Source: Colius striatus
Taxonomy: Eukaryota; Chordata; Aves; Coliiformes; Coliidae
Direction: 5' to 3'
Length of the DNA: 64,000 bases
NCBI RefSeq assembly: GCF_028858725.1
Contig: NC_084760.1
Coordinates: 55,701,367 to 55,765,366 of the forward strand
In this document: in pieces, positions 11,857-25,784 of the stretch
Layout of the letters: each line of letters opens with the position of its first letter
Position numbering within the stretch: position 1 is the stretch's first letter
Translations under genes and position numbers: made by a program
Notes under the pieces: model-generated
Told to the model about the DNA's origin: nothing
Database searches by the model: none
Seen by the model: only the letters and a program-made list of their open reading frames with translations

Positions 11857-14800
11857 AGTTAACATATTCAATTTACCTGAAGCGGGAATGTTGAAAATAT
11901 ATACATGCAATTCATTAAATTTTATTCTCTTTAGAGTTCTATTAAGTACATTTATTTGACTCATAGTGTTACTTATGCTATTTTCTGTGGAGTCATGTAT
12001 TTACTGAAGTCATGCATTAATGTTATCGATCAAATCAATTAACGTTATTGATTAAATTTCCAGTGCTATTCCTACTATACATTTAATTCAATAAGAGTTC
12101 TGACGACAAGAATAAGTCAAACAAATTTAAGAGCAATGACTTATTCACTTTAAATGAAAATTAAATATTTGCTGTAAGTGAGTAATTTCAACACTACATG
12201 TACAATTTTATGAACATAAATCTCTTTCTCCATAACAGAGAAATATTTTGTTTAGAGAGCACAAACAAGTATTTTTTTCCTTTGTGGAGGAAAGAACTCT
12301 AAAGAGTTATGTTAGAAGAGGGAGGTAGAACATGCAAAAGCACAGATGCCTGAAGGAAGAGGCAAAAGGAGACAACCAGTAAGTAATTGGATTAACCTCT
12401 ATTTGACCTTTTCAACTGAGAGATCTATTTTGATAACATGCTACTTGTTTTCTTCCAGATTTGGACACAATGCAGAAGCCTTCCTCAAAGACTGTAAAAG
12501 AAATTGAAGCATGCATCTGAGTAAAAGTCCCTGACTGGGTAGTAAAATAATATGTCTTTCAGCAATTTGGCATCTGGAACAAGATTGTTCCAGTAGCCAT
12601 AACCTGAATAATACACAAATGGGGATATTGGCCTATACACAACTTCTTTTGAATTGCAGCTGCAAGCACAATCTGGGAGGAAATGAAGAAGAAAGCTTCT
12701 TTCATTTTACCTGGAAGTGGATTTATTGAGGAAAAAATATCCACTTAAAATGGGAATAAAGCATAAAAATCTAAGACTTTGCAAAATGGAATTCCAAAAT
12801 GTCTGATTCAAAGAAATTATATTTTCCATTATTTATTTTTTATTTTTTTCACTAAGATATTAAAAAAAAAAAGATTGTTCTTAAATTGACTATATTTAGC
12901 CTTTTTTCAAAGCAGAAAATGGTAAGGTTTTTGTTAGAAAATTTAAAAATAATTTTGAGAATTTTGAATGTTAAAAACCCAAATACTCTCTTCTAATATC
13001 TTACTCTGTGGTACAGACATGTAACTGAAAAAATCTCTAACAAACATACACATTTTACAACAGCTATAGGAATTGCTTGTTTCCCAAAGCTTCCGTCATA
13101 ACTTATCTAGTCTCTGCATGTTGTACTTGAGGAGAACTTCAGCAAGGACACAATACATTTTCCGTTTCTATGGATGAGATATGTCAGGGTTTCCTTTGCC
13201 TACTTTGAAGATAGGTCTGGTGTAACAGTGGACCAGTTCATGGCCTTTAGCTGTATCAGTCCAAACCACCAAACCCAGCCATAGCAACTGCATCTGTTCT
13301 TGAGATGAGTATGGGTTTGTGGCCAAGAACTGTCTGGCTGATGTTTCTTTTGAAAGGGACCAAAGTGCTGGCTATGTGAAACAGCGGGAAAAGATGGCAA
13401 AGATAATATTGCTACTTGTAAATTAGAAGAGGTAAGTAGGAATGAAGTTAGTTCACTGATGATACTAAAAAAATCAGAGAGTTACCACAGAGGAAGTGAT
13501 CTAGTTTCACTCCTCATCCATCACTCTCATTTTGTTTTGTAGTTGGTGTCATTTCTTTGAGTCATGCATTTGGTAGCTATTACTTTTAGCTCAGACTTTG
13601 CAATGAATTTTACTGAGGACTATACTTTACAACCAGCTGGAGGTTGAAAGTGTAACAGAAATTGAGACTCTGCTTATTAAAAGCATATCTTTCTGGAGTG
13701 CATACACTCATGTTTCCGTATTTCTACCATCTACTCAGTAGGAACTAAGTAGGATTTTGTTTTGTTGGCCTGAAACCAGGTTTGCTAAAGCATCTCCTCT
13801 CTTCTCAGACCTATCTGTTTTTTCTGTGATTGGAAAGAGACACTTTCCATTCCTTGCCACTGAACAGCCCAATTGCCCAGAGAGGACACTGCAGCCAGCA
13901 GCCTACCTGGCAGTGTCCTACCTTCCAGAGATGTAAGGTGATGGACAGGTCAATGAAGTACAACATTTCTTCCATACTCAATTGCTACCTGGCATGTGGA
14001 GGATAGTTTCAACCATAGAAGCTTCGAAATAGCATCAGGACAAAGAATTTCCCGTAATACCTTGTCCGACCATTAAGAGTGTGAGTATAAAATCCTTTTC
14101 AGAAACATATAAAAATCCATCTTAAAATTAACTAGTTTTTTTTCCCCCTCTCACAATTTAATCTTTGGAAGGACTAGTTTAGATCTTTATTCTAAGGAAG
14201 GTTACAATTCAATTTCAGTTACATATGAATGGTTGCTAAGCAGCTGTCCTCCTCAAGACTTCAGTGTCTTTGGAATTCTGAGTGTTTTAACACTGAAAGA
14301 AATGTTGTACATAGCTGCTGCTTTATATCTTAGCTAAAAGATTCCTGCTTGAGTTACCTAGGATGGGATTTTGATTGGAAGTTTGATTTTGAATCCATAA
14401 GATTATAAAAATCTAGAGATTTGTGCCTCCCATGTGACCTCACAGATTTAGGTTTAACACTGAGCAAAGTTGGTAAATTCTACTACTATTTTTCTACTTT
14501 GTAGCTTTCTGATGACACAGAAAATGTCATACTCTGGTTTTGCACAGAAGATCCAGTGCTAGACTAACTGCAAAGTCTTCAAAGAATACAGAATGTAAAC
14601 AATGCTTAGAGAAAAAAACTCCATTAGAAGCCTAATTTAAGATTTACAACTTTCTCTCAAATTTTATGTAGAATTTAATCTCAGAAGAAACAAGAGAGAA
14701 ACAGTGTAATTAAAATGTCAGAAATGTTGCACAGCTCAGTTTCAGACAATATGGTTTCCTATTGTCAAATCACTGATAAACCTCAAGAAAATTGTTTGGA

Positions 14801-17800
14801 CTTGTGTGACCTCTTTTGTTAGCAATATGGAGCAGGATCTGAGCTTAAAGTGTAAAAAAATATTTATTTATCCTCTTACTAGTTATGAAACAAAATAGAT
14901 GTAAACACCAATGCAGATAAAAATATAGACTAAATTTTTCCTCCATTGTCCTTAAACTCTGTGTGGAAGCACTTTGCTGTAGGGACAGCTATAAAGAAAT
15001 CTCTTTCTCTCGAGTTGTTTCTTGCTCTGGGCCTGATGCATTAAGGAGTTACAGAAAAATGTAAGTAAGAAGGATTTTAGCTAGTTTTGGGATTTTACCA
15101 GACTCGTTACCCAAAGAGTAATATGCTTCTCATACAGTTTTCACCCAGCAGAACCAAAAACTGGAGGTTCTTCTTTAGAGCATTGTGCATCACATATAGT
15201 CCAAAAGATAATACTAATATTTCACTTTCTATCTTCTCATGTTTTAGGCTGGAGAAAGTATCACTGGTGCATGAAGAAAGTGAAGGGGTCACCTGGTAGG
15301 AGCCAAGTGTCATTCTCTTTTGCACTCTTGCCTACCCTGTGCCTTCATTTTTCCTTGAGAATACTGATACTGACATACACTTAATGCTTCTCTAGAGCTA
15401 AAGATATCTCATTCCACACTTAAATACTAAGTGGATAAAAGTTCCAGAATAATTTGCTGTCCTGAGCCTTGACACTAGAGGCAACTGGTCATTTCTCCTG
15501 CTTTTGCTAGTTCTTTGAATAAGATTGCAAAAAAAGACTCCACAAGAAGCTGAGGAGCTGGATGTTAAGAGCTGATAGTTTGATGCTAGGAAACAGCACT
15601 GAGTCATTTGAATGTTGAATGATTTACAGGGAATGTATGCATTTTCATGAGGCAAACAGAAAAAAATTTTTTTCAGGTGATGTCATATTTATAACAAATT
15701 TTGGGAGAGATTAAAACAGAGGAAGCTCCTACTAAAATTCTGAGTGGATTCCACTTCATTAAATTTGTTTGGTTTTTTTTCTTCTCTTGTCAGAACAGGA
15801 AAAGAGACATAGCTAGGACATTACTTGTTGAATTATTTAGTTTTCAACAGAAGACACGAAGACACGGTGACCCCAGTTTCCACTTGTGAAAGGCTCTTCA
15901 TAAATAACTACTTTGAAAATCAGTGTAGCATATAGGTGAGATGTCCTAGGTGTGTTTAATTATTTAAGTTAGCTTTCATCCTCATTTCTTAGCAGGCATA
16001 GCAATTTCAAGGGAGACCATGACAAATGCAGTGTCTCTTTTTGCTCTGAATAAGGTGCTATTTTGCCTCATTTTGAAAACATTTTTTCTAGTTTCAGAAC
16101 ATGGAAAAGGACAGGTTCATATCTTGGAGAAATCAAGTTGGATTTGGATTTCATTATAGCTAATAACTGAATAATACTTGTTAGGAAAGATGTTCTGAAA
16201 ATCCATTAACGGTAAATTTACTTGAAAGATGTGACCAGTATGAAATAAATGCTTTTCTAGCAATTTATCTCAAAGATCAAATTGACTTGCTGCTGGGACC
16301 TGAAATCTTAATCATACAAACAAATTTGAGTAACTTTCCAACAAACAACAGATAGATTTTAATAGACCAGGCCATGTATTCTGGTACAAGTGATATTTAT
16401 TGTCATACTTTAAAATCCAAAGTAGATACATATTCTGGTTAGGTCACTTAATACTTCAGATGAACAGTAAATGTCAACGGTGTTGAAATATGAGTCCAGA
16501 CGCTGAGTCTTTTTCTTTCCTATAAGGAGCAGAGGATTACCCATAAAAAGCACCAAAGAAGCATCATATTTGCTTTACAACCTGCACTTTAATCTCTAGG
16601 GAGCTGCATCGGTATTTTTGTCTAGATAATTTTTTTTTTTTTTGGGGACTCATAGCTGCATCATGCAGATCACTAATCCCTAAAACATTAATCCTCCTTC
16701 TCATGCTTTTTAGTTTCTGAATGATTGACTATGAAGTCATAGTCCCTCTGTAAACAATCTTCTGCTCTATAGTCCCCAGTTTCATCCTTCCCTACTGTTC
16801 AAGTCTTGATGATCATCTAGTTCTTTCCTATCCTCCCTGAATTGCTAATGTTATTCTTTATTAGGTCTTATAAAATTTTCATTATTACAATCCTAGTTAT
16901 TTTGTCCTTGATGATGTTCTTTGGCAATTACATTAACTCTGCTGAAGAACTTTCCCTTGAACAATCATTTCTCTAAATGTACTCTCTGGCCTGACACACT
17001 GATTTTTGATGGGTTACAAAAGGGATCCTTTTCCTACATGAAAGGTAATTATAGTTTCTTTTTAATTTCCATCGAAGTTCTTTCTACTAGTGCAGGAAGA
17101 TTTGTAAGAAAAGAAATTCGCTAAAGAGATCAGACAAAATCAAATAAGTCTCTCATTTTGGATAAACAGATAAAAGTTATCATATAGTAATTAATAACTA
17201 GAACTTAAAATTGAAATTCACTGTGTGATTTATTCTAATATTTCATAAGCAGACATATCAGTTAAGAAACCGATTTGATACAGTTACATGCAGCAAAATA
17301 TTTGAGAAATCTTAGAAGGCAGCATGACATAGAAATATTTTTCTTTTACATATGATATATATACACTATACAGACCTTTCGAAAAGGTAGCAGTCTTATG
17401 ACACATTTGGGAGCGATTTCACTACATAAAAATTTAAGAAAAGTAGTTTTATGAGTGCACAGATTTTGTGCTTTAGCCCTGCTTTTTGAGGTTTATCCTG
17501 AGTGTGATTACACAAGGCTATTGGATGCTTTTTGCATTGCAAAAAAGTTTGTTTCCTTCCAGGCATTACAGATAGAAAGGACTTATATCCATTCCAAGTA
17601 AAATAGATAGAAAATTAATTGAAGGAATTGTGAATATTTACTTGAATTTGACTAATGGGGACAAATCAACCAAGATATGAAAAAAGGAGAGTCATACTCT
17701 AATATGCTAGAAAAATGTCTCTAGAGTAATTATCTATTGTTTTAATGTTAGTTGCAACAGTTGTCCTTTAAATAAACTAATTGATTCCTATATTTCATGA

Positions 17801-20800
17801 GACTTGTTGAATTTGACAAAGCTCTTGATGAGACAGTTTTTGGTTTTTTTTTTTTTTTTGTTGTTGTTGTTGTTTTTTTTTTCCAATCTGCTATCCAGTT
17901 ATTTCCAGAGCATGCAGAAAAAGGGAAGGCAGAAAGAGGAACAGAGAAAAGCTAGAAAGAAGAGAAATAAAAGAGAACTATTACCCAAATGCTGACATTT
18001 TCAGTTTGAGAAAAATGTGGGATAGATCTGTTTGGTGAGTTTATTGAAATGTTTTCATTCCAAATGAAATAAAGATACTATTTTAAATATCTGATGGTGG
18101 CTGATCTGTCAGCTTTGATGCTTCTCACCAATTACCTGCCATAAATTAATTCTTACCTACAACTAATGAATTCTTCTGGTATCAGTTTCTTCATTCTCAA
18201 GAGCAGAATAGATTCCATAGTCTTTATAGTCTTTTGACTATAGTCTAAACTCTCTGTTGTCTTTATAGAACAGACTGTTCTAGTGACATAAAATTGGACC
18301 TTGCATATAATACCATTTCTGTTGGTGTTGTTTCTGTAACATTCCATAGATGGGTAAGATTGCTTGTTCAGGCAAATATCGTGCCTTTGATGCTGATTAT
18401 TTCAGCATTTGTAGACAGTCGATCTCATTTCATCTTTATATCAAATGGTAAAATAAGTAGTCACTTGACTAAAGTCAGTAGGCTTTTTCTAAAATTCATT
18501 TTGTTTTGAAAACAGTGGTCCTTGAATTCTGAGATAGAAACTTTTTTTCTCCAGTTTTTCAGTGCCAGCAAAACTCTGTTGAGTTAGCATGCAAGAGTAC
18601 CGTCTAAAATTTGTCTTTATTAGTATAATAGGTGATTTTGGTACAGAGTTTTGAATCTAGTATTCATGTGCTCCTGTATGAAGGAATACTTACCTATTTT
18701 GTTAACAATCAAATAGTAATACTTTTATGTACTATTTACTGATCTTTGAAATCTGAGCTCAGAATGATGTTATGTAGAGCTTACTGTGTTGTTATGTGAA
18801 ATTTAGTTACTTCAGAATAGTTTTCTTAAATAACAGCTCCTCATATGCTTTCAGTTTAACTTGTTTATTTTGTTAATAGACTTAATAAATATTTTTTTGA
18901 ACTGGATTTAAATTTGACCTTAGAGCACTTTAAAAATCAAAATTTACTGAAGAAAAAGTGAAATGAAAAGTCTTGTCAATAGAAATGGTTCTTGACAACT
19001 CTCAGAACATTAAGACAAAGTATGAAAGACTTTAACAGTTGCTACTTAGTAAGCCTCTAGTTAGTTGTCATTAATATTCTAAGCAAGGAAGAACTGCTGT
19101 GTTTATCAGGGGGGCATGTATTACCAATTTTGGGCCATAAGTGCCCCAATAAATAACTTAAGTCTTTCTCCATCACTGGCTTTGTCCGTTCCAGTCTTAG
19201 ACTTGCAGAATTTTCAAAATCTGATAGTTCATTAATGAAAAATCACTGCTGGGCTACATTAAGACTATCTCATTCAAACAGGATGAGAGCTTTTTATTCA
19301 TCTCTTTTGGCACGATTCAGGATTCAGGTGGCTTCAATTAAGAATTGTCTCAATCTGATTTTTCAGGTCAGATCAACAGCTGTTGCAATCTAATTAATGA
19401 CTATGTGTCTAGACAAACTGTCAGTTTGACACTCTTTGATAAATAAGGTGCAGGAGGTTGGTGGGAAGAAAGAAAGAAGGGAAGTGAAATATTGTTAAAA
19501 AGCATCCATCAAGAGGAATTGTCTCAAGAAAACTTACAAGCTCCTTAGACAAAATAGCAGAGTTGACTTCATTGTCCTAAACTAGAGGAGAGTTGTAATT
19601 AGTTTGTCATTAATTGACTAAAGAAAGAGAATATAAAGGTATATGAATTAATGCAACTGGAAATTGAAAACATACCAAATACCCAAAATAATTGCAACAT
19701 ATCAGGGAATAAGGTACTTCCACTTAAAGAATATACAGAAAATGAGAGATCACATTACTTAACAGAATTAAAAATTGGAACCATTCTTATGGGAAACATA
19801 TGCTCAAGCCAAGTAATATCTGAACTTTACCCAGTATTACATTACAGCTTTTAACAAAATATTCTAATCCAAAGAGAGCTATACACAGAAGACAGCAACG
19901 AGATAATAGTAAAAGTAATATATTATGTCAGAAAATCATTCCAGTTTGTTGCACAGTCATTACTGAACCACAGGTCTGAATTTTTGATAGACAGAGCTTA
20001 GCTACTCAAAAGACTTCCAGTACTTTTTAAAGACCAGTTTCTTAAGGAAATGAGCTGATCAGACTTAACATCTGTTAACATCTGTTTTCTTTATGCAGTT
20101 GTGAATTGTTAGGCAAATTTCAAACAAGTTTGATAGAAGATTTAGTTCTTAAATTGGCTTTCTTCAGGCAATATGTTACATGAAATGGTGTCTAGATAGA
20201 GCAGAGCCCATGTTGGTGGAAAAGCATGTGGAAAAGGGAAGAGTAGTAAGTCATGCAAGTGATGGTGCACATCAGCATATATTCAACAGGCAACATCTTG
20301 ACCTGCTCTGTACTTTGCTGAAAAAATGAAGTGTGCCATGTGGCTAGGTGATGAGCGCTCATAACATTGTGGAAGCAGGCCATCAGGGTTTGGCAGGAAA
20401 TCCTGAGACATGGAAAGTTGCAAGAGTGTGGAAGGAAACTACTATTGTGAAGGGACATAGGGGATTCATTAATTCAACTGCTGCAGAACAACTCATTTTT
20501 GTGTCTTTTATTTATCTGCTCATTATGATGTAAATAATGCTGCTTTCCATTATGATCTCAAAGAAATATCTATGACTTTTTCTTCTTTATTTTCTTATAT
20601 GTGCAATGATATTAATTTTCTTTCCATGTCTTGGAAATGCATAGAACATTTTTAAAGAAATGAATTTTTATTAACTTTCTGGGAAACATCAGCCCAGGTA
20701 AGTCTAATTAAAATAATAGGACAGCGGGTAAGGTCAATTTTGGCAAGGAGGTGGCATGAAAACTTTTTATGGAGAGAAGTAATTTGTTTAATGCATCATT

Positions 20801-22314
20801 GGACTAGTGAAAAAGAAAAACTGATTACGAAAGTGTTCTGGAAAGAATCTTGGCAATGATAGCAAATGGTAAACCTTTTGTGCTTGGAAAAAATAACGTG
20901 CTATCTGATAAGATTAAGAATGCAGAAGAATATGATCAGTACTGAAATGAGTGGATAGATTGTGTGGAATATATTAGACATCAAATGTTGACTGAAACTT
21001 TGAAAGTTTCAAAAAGCATGCAAATAATCACACTGATGAATCTTTACTATTACTTTTTAAAAGGACTGACTTAGGTTTGCCTAGCACTTTTTGACTGTGA
21101 TCTCTTTTTTGTCTACTTCTGTCTGGTAAATCAAAACACGAGTCACACAATCTAAAAAGGAATTGTGCATTTCAGCCAATTTTTGGAGAGCTTGTATTGA
21201 TTATTCATTGGAAACAGGTCAGGAACCTAATGTAGGTAGCTAAGTTAGCGAAGTAGTCTGCCTAGGCTACCTCTCTAGTCCACGAAGAGTGATAAACACC
21301 ATCCTAAGGAGGGTGGGGGTGGATGTGGGTCAGTGAGTAAGAGACTGTCATGGTGCTTCATTGCTGGCTGGGCAAAACCACAACATTAATCATTCAGTGT
21401 ACTTGTTTAACTTGTCTTCTGTGAAAAAAAGATGCTTAAGGTCATGGTGGAGAAGCAGATACCATAGGAAACAAAGGGAAAAAGTGGAAATATATGCATG
21501 ATTAGTAGAGCTTATCAGAAATAAATTGTACTTCATGAATATAACTTTTATGTAAATGTGGGTTTCCTTGAAATATTTCAATGAATATTTATTACTTTTT
21601 TCCTTGATTTGAATGGAGGGGAAGACAAGAAGACCATTCTATCCACCCTTTTAAAAAACAAATGCATCCTCTCCTGAGGAGAAGAATGGGAAAGGGAAAG
21701 AAACAAATAGAGAAAAAACTAAGGCATTTATGAATACTTAAAAACAACGAATGACTGAGGTAATGTGCTGATCATCAGAATCATGCCATGCCGTGAAGCA
21801 CAGGTGAAAACCAGAAATCTTCTCCTTTCCAATTCAGAGATTGTATCTTTCACCAAAAGATAAAAGGGGAAATCATAGAATGAAAGATCTCCATTGTTAC
21901 TGGAAGAATGATGAAACAGAAAATATATTTGTCAGAGTGCTGAAAAGACTCACTGTGTTTTCGTTTTGTTTAGACTTTTGCACCAAAAATACTATTCCTC
22001 TTATTTTCTTAGAGGAAAGTAAAAAAGAATATGCTGGTGCAATTTCTCAACTTGAAGAACACAGTAATGTCTGAAATTTCTTCAAATATTAAATGTAAGC
22101 CATTACTGTTGCTATTCTATTCACACACCTACTTTTCCTATCAGCAACAAGTGGCTGGTGAAAAAAAACTAGATGCTATGATTCTTCACACAGCATGCTA
22201 TTAAATAGTGGAACTCATTAGCTCCAAAATATTTTCAATGTTAATAATTAACAGAATGTAAAAACTGGTTATACTTATGACAGAATACTTTGTTTAAGGC
22301 TAATAATTAGCAAA
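11857..22314. other. Non-coding, 10 kb of AT-rich sequence
   Basis: No recognisable gene or recent repeat. It holds the T/TTG tract at 17.84 kb, a hairpin ATAGTC-TTTT-GACTAT at 18226-18241, and two weak exon-like stretches (12711-12743 and 15336-15353) described among the findings. Confidence 0.55.
17837..17882. repeat. T-rich / (TTG)n low-complexity tract
   Basis: Two T-runs flank five TTG/GTT units. Confidence 0.95.
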
Positions 22315-23453
22315 TGTGGTGGTTTAGTCCTACCTGAGTGCCAGATGCCCATCAAGTTGTTCTATTGCTCCCTTTCCTAAACTGGATGGGGGAGAGAGAA
22401 ATATAATGAGAGGTTTGTGAGTTGAGACAAGGACAGGGAGATCACTCAACAATTAGTGTCACGGGCAAAACAGACTCAACTTGGGGCAAAAAGGTTTGAT
22501 TTGTTAAATGAACAATAAGAACAAAGCAGGAAAATAAGAAATAAAACATGAATCTTAAAATATCTCCCCAACTCTTCTTCCCAGTATCCTCCTCCTTTCC
22601 TCGCCCCCAGCGGTGCAGGGGATGGGGGATGGAAGTTACAGTCAGTTCATTGCTGATGGACTTTGCTGCTGCTGCTTCTTCCCACTGCTACACTGTGGGG
22701 TCCCTTACACAGGAGACAAGTCAATAATGAACTTCTCCATCACAGGTCCTTTCCATGGGCTACAGTTCTTTATGAACTGCTCCAGCATGGGATCTCTCAC
22801 AGCAGCAGCTCCTCACACCTGGCCCCAGTGTGGGTCATCCACTAGGAGAACAGGCCTTCAGGTACCGACTGCTCCAGTCTGAGTCCCTCATGGGATCACA
22901 AGTTCTGACAGCAAATCTGCTTTGGTATGGGCTCCTCTCTCCCCACAGACTTCCAGGTCCTTCCAGGAACTTGCTCCAGGATGAGCTTTCCACAAAGTCA
23001 CAGCCTCCTTCAGGCATCCACCTGCTCCAGCGTGGGGTCCTCCATGGGCTGCGAGTGGATCCCTGCACACTGGTGGTCTCTATGGACTGCATGGGCACAG
23101 CTGCCTCACCATGGTCTTCACCACAGGCCACAGGGGAGTCTTTCAGGGCCTAAGCACTGTCCTCTCCCTCCTTCTCCACTGACCTTAGTGTCTGTGGAGA
23201 TGTTCTCACATTCTCACTCTGTTCTTCTTCTGCTGCAGTTTAGCAATGGCACATCAAATTCTTCCCCTTCTGAAGTATGTTATTCACAGAGCATTACCTC
23301 AATCAGTAATTGACCAAGCCTTGAGCAGTGAGAGGTCTAAGTTAAAACTGACTGGCATTAGTCCTTCCCCCACCTAGACAGGGGAAGCTTCTAGCAGATC
23401 TTTGTTTAAAGAAGCCTCCTGCTACCAAATCTGGCCCAGATAAAACCACTACA
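22315..23453 (-). mobile_element. Solo LTR, avian ERVL-like, about 1.14 kb
   Basis: Ends are TGTGGTGGTTTA on the left and AAAACCACTACA on the right, an imperfect terminal inverted repeat starting TG and ending CA. Inside, read on the minus strand, are GGGCCAGATTTGGTAGC near the start, several diverged copies of a block around 'CCATGGA...GGAGCAG', a polypurine/GGGGATGGGG stretch, and GTCGAGTCTG-like text before CTAAACCACCACA. These are hallmarks of a widespread neoavian ERVL-type LTR. No gag/pol and no second LTR are present, so this is a solo LTR. The overlapping ORFs here are by-products of its GC-richer repeats. Flanks do not show a clear target-site duplication. It encodes no intact viral protein. 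Confidence 0.8.
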
Positions 23454-25340
23454 GAAAGACAATTCTAGTTCAGGAAACTTATTTCTGCATGTTATTGAAT
23501 TTCCAGGAAAAATATAGTTATATATCTGCCCTATTCTGGTACTACTTCTTAGGTATCTTCTACCAGTGACTGACATTAGTCTAAACAGAGCAAAAATATG
23601 TCAATTTTTCTGTTCCATTGGAAAAACTGCCTAGTCTGGTTAAGTGATGTGCTGTTTTATTGCCCTTGAAGAGACTGCTTGCTTTGCCATATATTTGATG
23701 TGTACTGAGTGACTTAGTTCATTAATGTAGGTAACCAGTCATGGAGTGAGACAAAAGTTGAAATCCTTCAGACTCTCCATTCAAGACTGCAGCTCCAAAT
23801 TCAGTTGTTTTAGGGAAAGTGCACAGGAATCAGGATCAATCTGGTGTGCCTAATGCAATACAATGCCCTCCAGATTTACCCAAGTTGTTTCTAAATATGC
23901 TTCCAGATTCTTAATTAACTTACTTACCTAGATGTGTTATAGACTTCAATATGGTTATAATCTAAAAAGTATGCAAAATAAACTCCGTCAAGCACCTTCT
24001 TTGCTTTCAGTTATTTGCATGATATTAGGTGATGTTGCTTCCACTTTTTTCATGTTTTACCTTGCCTATAGATTTACTCTAGCTTCATAGTCAGGGAAAT
24101 GAATAGGTTTTATCTTTTATCTCTGTTGACTAACTGGACTACTCTTATGGTATTAAAATACTTGATTCTATCAATTTTTAAATATTCATAATTGTAATGG
24201 ATAAGTGTTCTAATCTGGAAGCAATTTAGTGTTTATAATATTTGCACAGATGTGGCTTTCAGTACTATCACAAAATTGATCTGGAAATGCACAATAGATG
24301 TTAATTAAATCCTGAAAACAATTCATTTAAAATAATACTCCTTATTCACATATTACTACAAAAAAGGTACAGCATTGTTTCACTATGTATGAGAAAAAAT
24401 TAATCAGAGTATGAAAAAAGAGATAGCATCAAGCTATTTGGTGCAGACAATTTACTGGAGAGATCTGAAGAGTAATTCAATATGATCATAGGGGTAGACA
24501 AAATGAATGAATTTTGCCTGAATACGTTGAATAGCTGAAGATGAAGAAAAAGTGAGACGTAGAATGGGAGAAAATTCAGCAGTGAAAGTTGAAAGTGGAA
24601 GAAAATGCCTAGTTTGTTTTGTTGTGGGATGGAGAAGAACCCATAAATTTTAATAACATAAAAATAAAGATACATTACATCGCAGATGCTATATTGGAAG
24701 GCAAATTTGTAGTGGTTGGAATGATACTATTGGCTAGATAAGCCTTTTTTCCTCCACCATAGAAAAAGCAAAAAATGATTTTCAGTTTAATTCTTTAAAT
24801 TGCTGCTTCTTTCACTGTTTCCCTTTGAGCAATTATATATTTGGATATGTCCTTTGAGTCACTATCTATTTATTAAAATACAAGAAAGAGAAACAAGATA
24901 AAGCCATTTTTTAGACAGGTTTATGAGAATTTTAACTTCACCCAGCAATAGAAGGACTTGCATGTCATGTCAGCCCTTTCAGTGGTGCAGTAATTGAATT
25001 CACTATCAATCTTTCACACACATGCTCCTCCTATTACTTTCCATATGCAAAGTGTGTATGAAGAGCCTTAGCATAACTATGTTATCACAAAAATGAATAA
25101 GCATATTAATGTTTACATATTGCACTTTTACATAATAAAATCTTTTGTTTATCATATGCTAAATGAAGTGCACAGAACATTCAGAATTTATATATTACTT
25201 TTTTACTTTTTACTGATCAATTAATGTTACATTGGAACTCTTCCTTATTTACAGAACAAAAATACCAAATAGACTTCTTTTGATTTATTAAAGAAGTGTT
25301 ATTATTTTGATTTAAATTATTATTTATCATTTATGTGAAC
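23454..25340. other. Non-coding, nothing recognised
   Basis: AT-rich DNA between the LTR and the CR1 copy. The minus-strand ORF near 24.5 kb has no supporting features. Confidence 0.6.
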
Positions 25341-25784
25341 ACCAAGATGATCAGGGAACTGGAGCATCTTTCTTATGAGGAAAAGCTGGTGGGATCTAGG
25401 ACTGTTTAGCCTGGAGGAGACTGAGGGAGGACCTCATTAATACTCACAAGTATTTGAAATGTGTATGTCTAGAGGATGGGGCAATACTTTTTTTTTCTAT
25501 AGTGTCTAGTGACAGGACTAGGGGTAATGGATAAAAGCTGGAACACAAGAAGTTCCACTTAAGGAGAAACTTTACTGTAAAGATGACAGCTGTGGAACTG
25601 CTGTGGAAGTCCACTGCCCAGGGAGATTGTGGAATCTCCTTCTCTGGAGGTTTTCAAAACCTGCCTGGACATATTACTGTACGAACTGATCTAGGTGGAC
25701 CTGCTTTAGCAAGGGGATTGGACTAGATGATCTTTAGAGGTTCCTTCCAAACTCTATCATTCTGTGATTTAGTGATTCTGTGAT
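25341..25784 (+). mobile_element. CR1 LINE 3' fragment (about 440 bp)
   Basis: Starts in ORF2 text (GATGATCAGGGAACTGGAGC, CTTTCTTATGAGGAAAAGC), then GGAACACAAGAAGTTCCACT, GTGGACCTGCTTTAGC and ends with TATCATTCTGTGATT repeated. Plus orientation. Closely resembles the copy at 43340-43893, same subfamily. Frame is broken, so this is a dead copy. Confidence 0.92.

Noticed and set aside
22613..23313. Several overlapping ORFs of 60-130 codons on both strands
   Set aside because: All sit inside the solo LTR at 22315-23453, whose GC-rich internal blocks are open in many frames.
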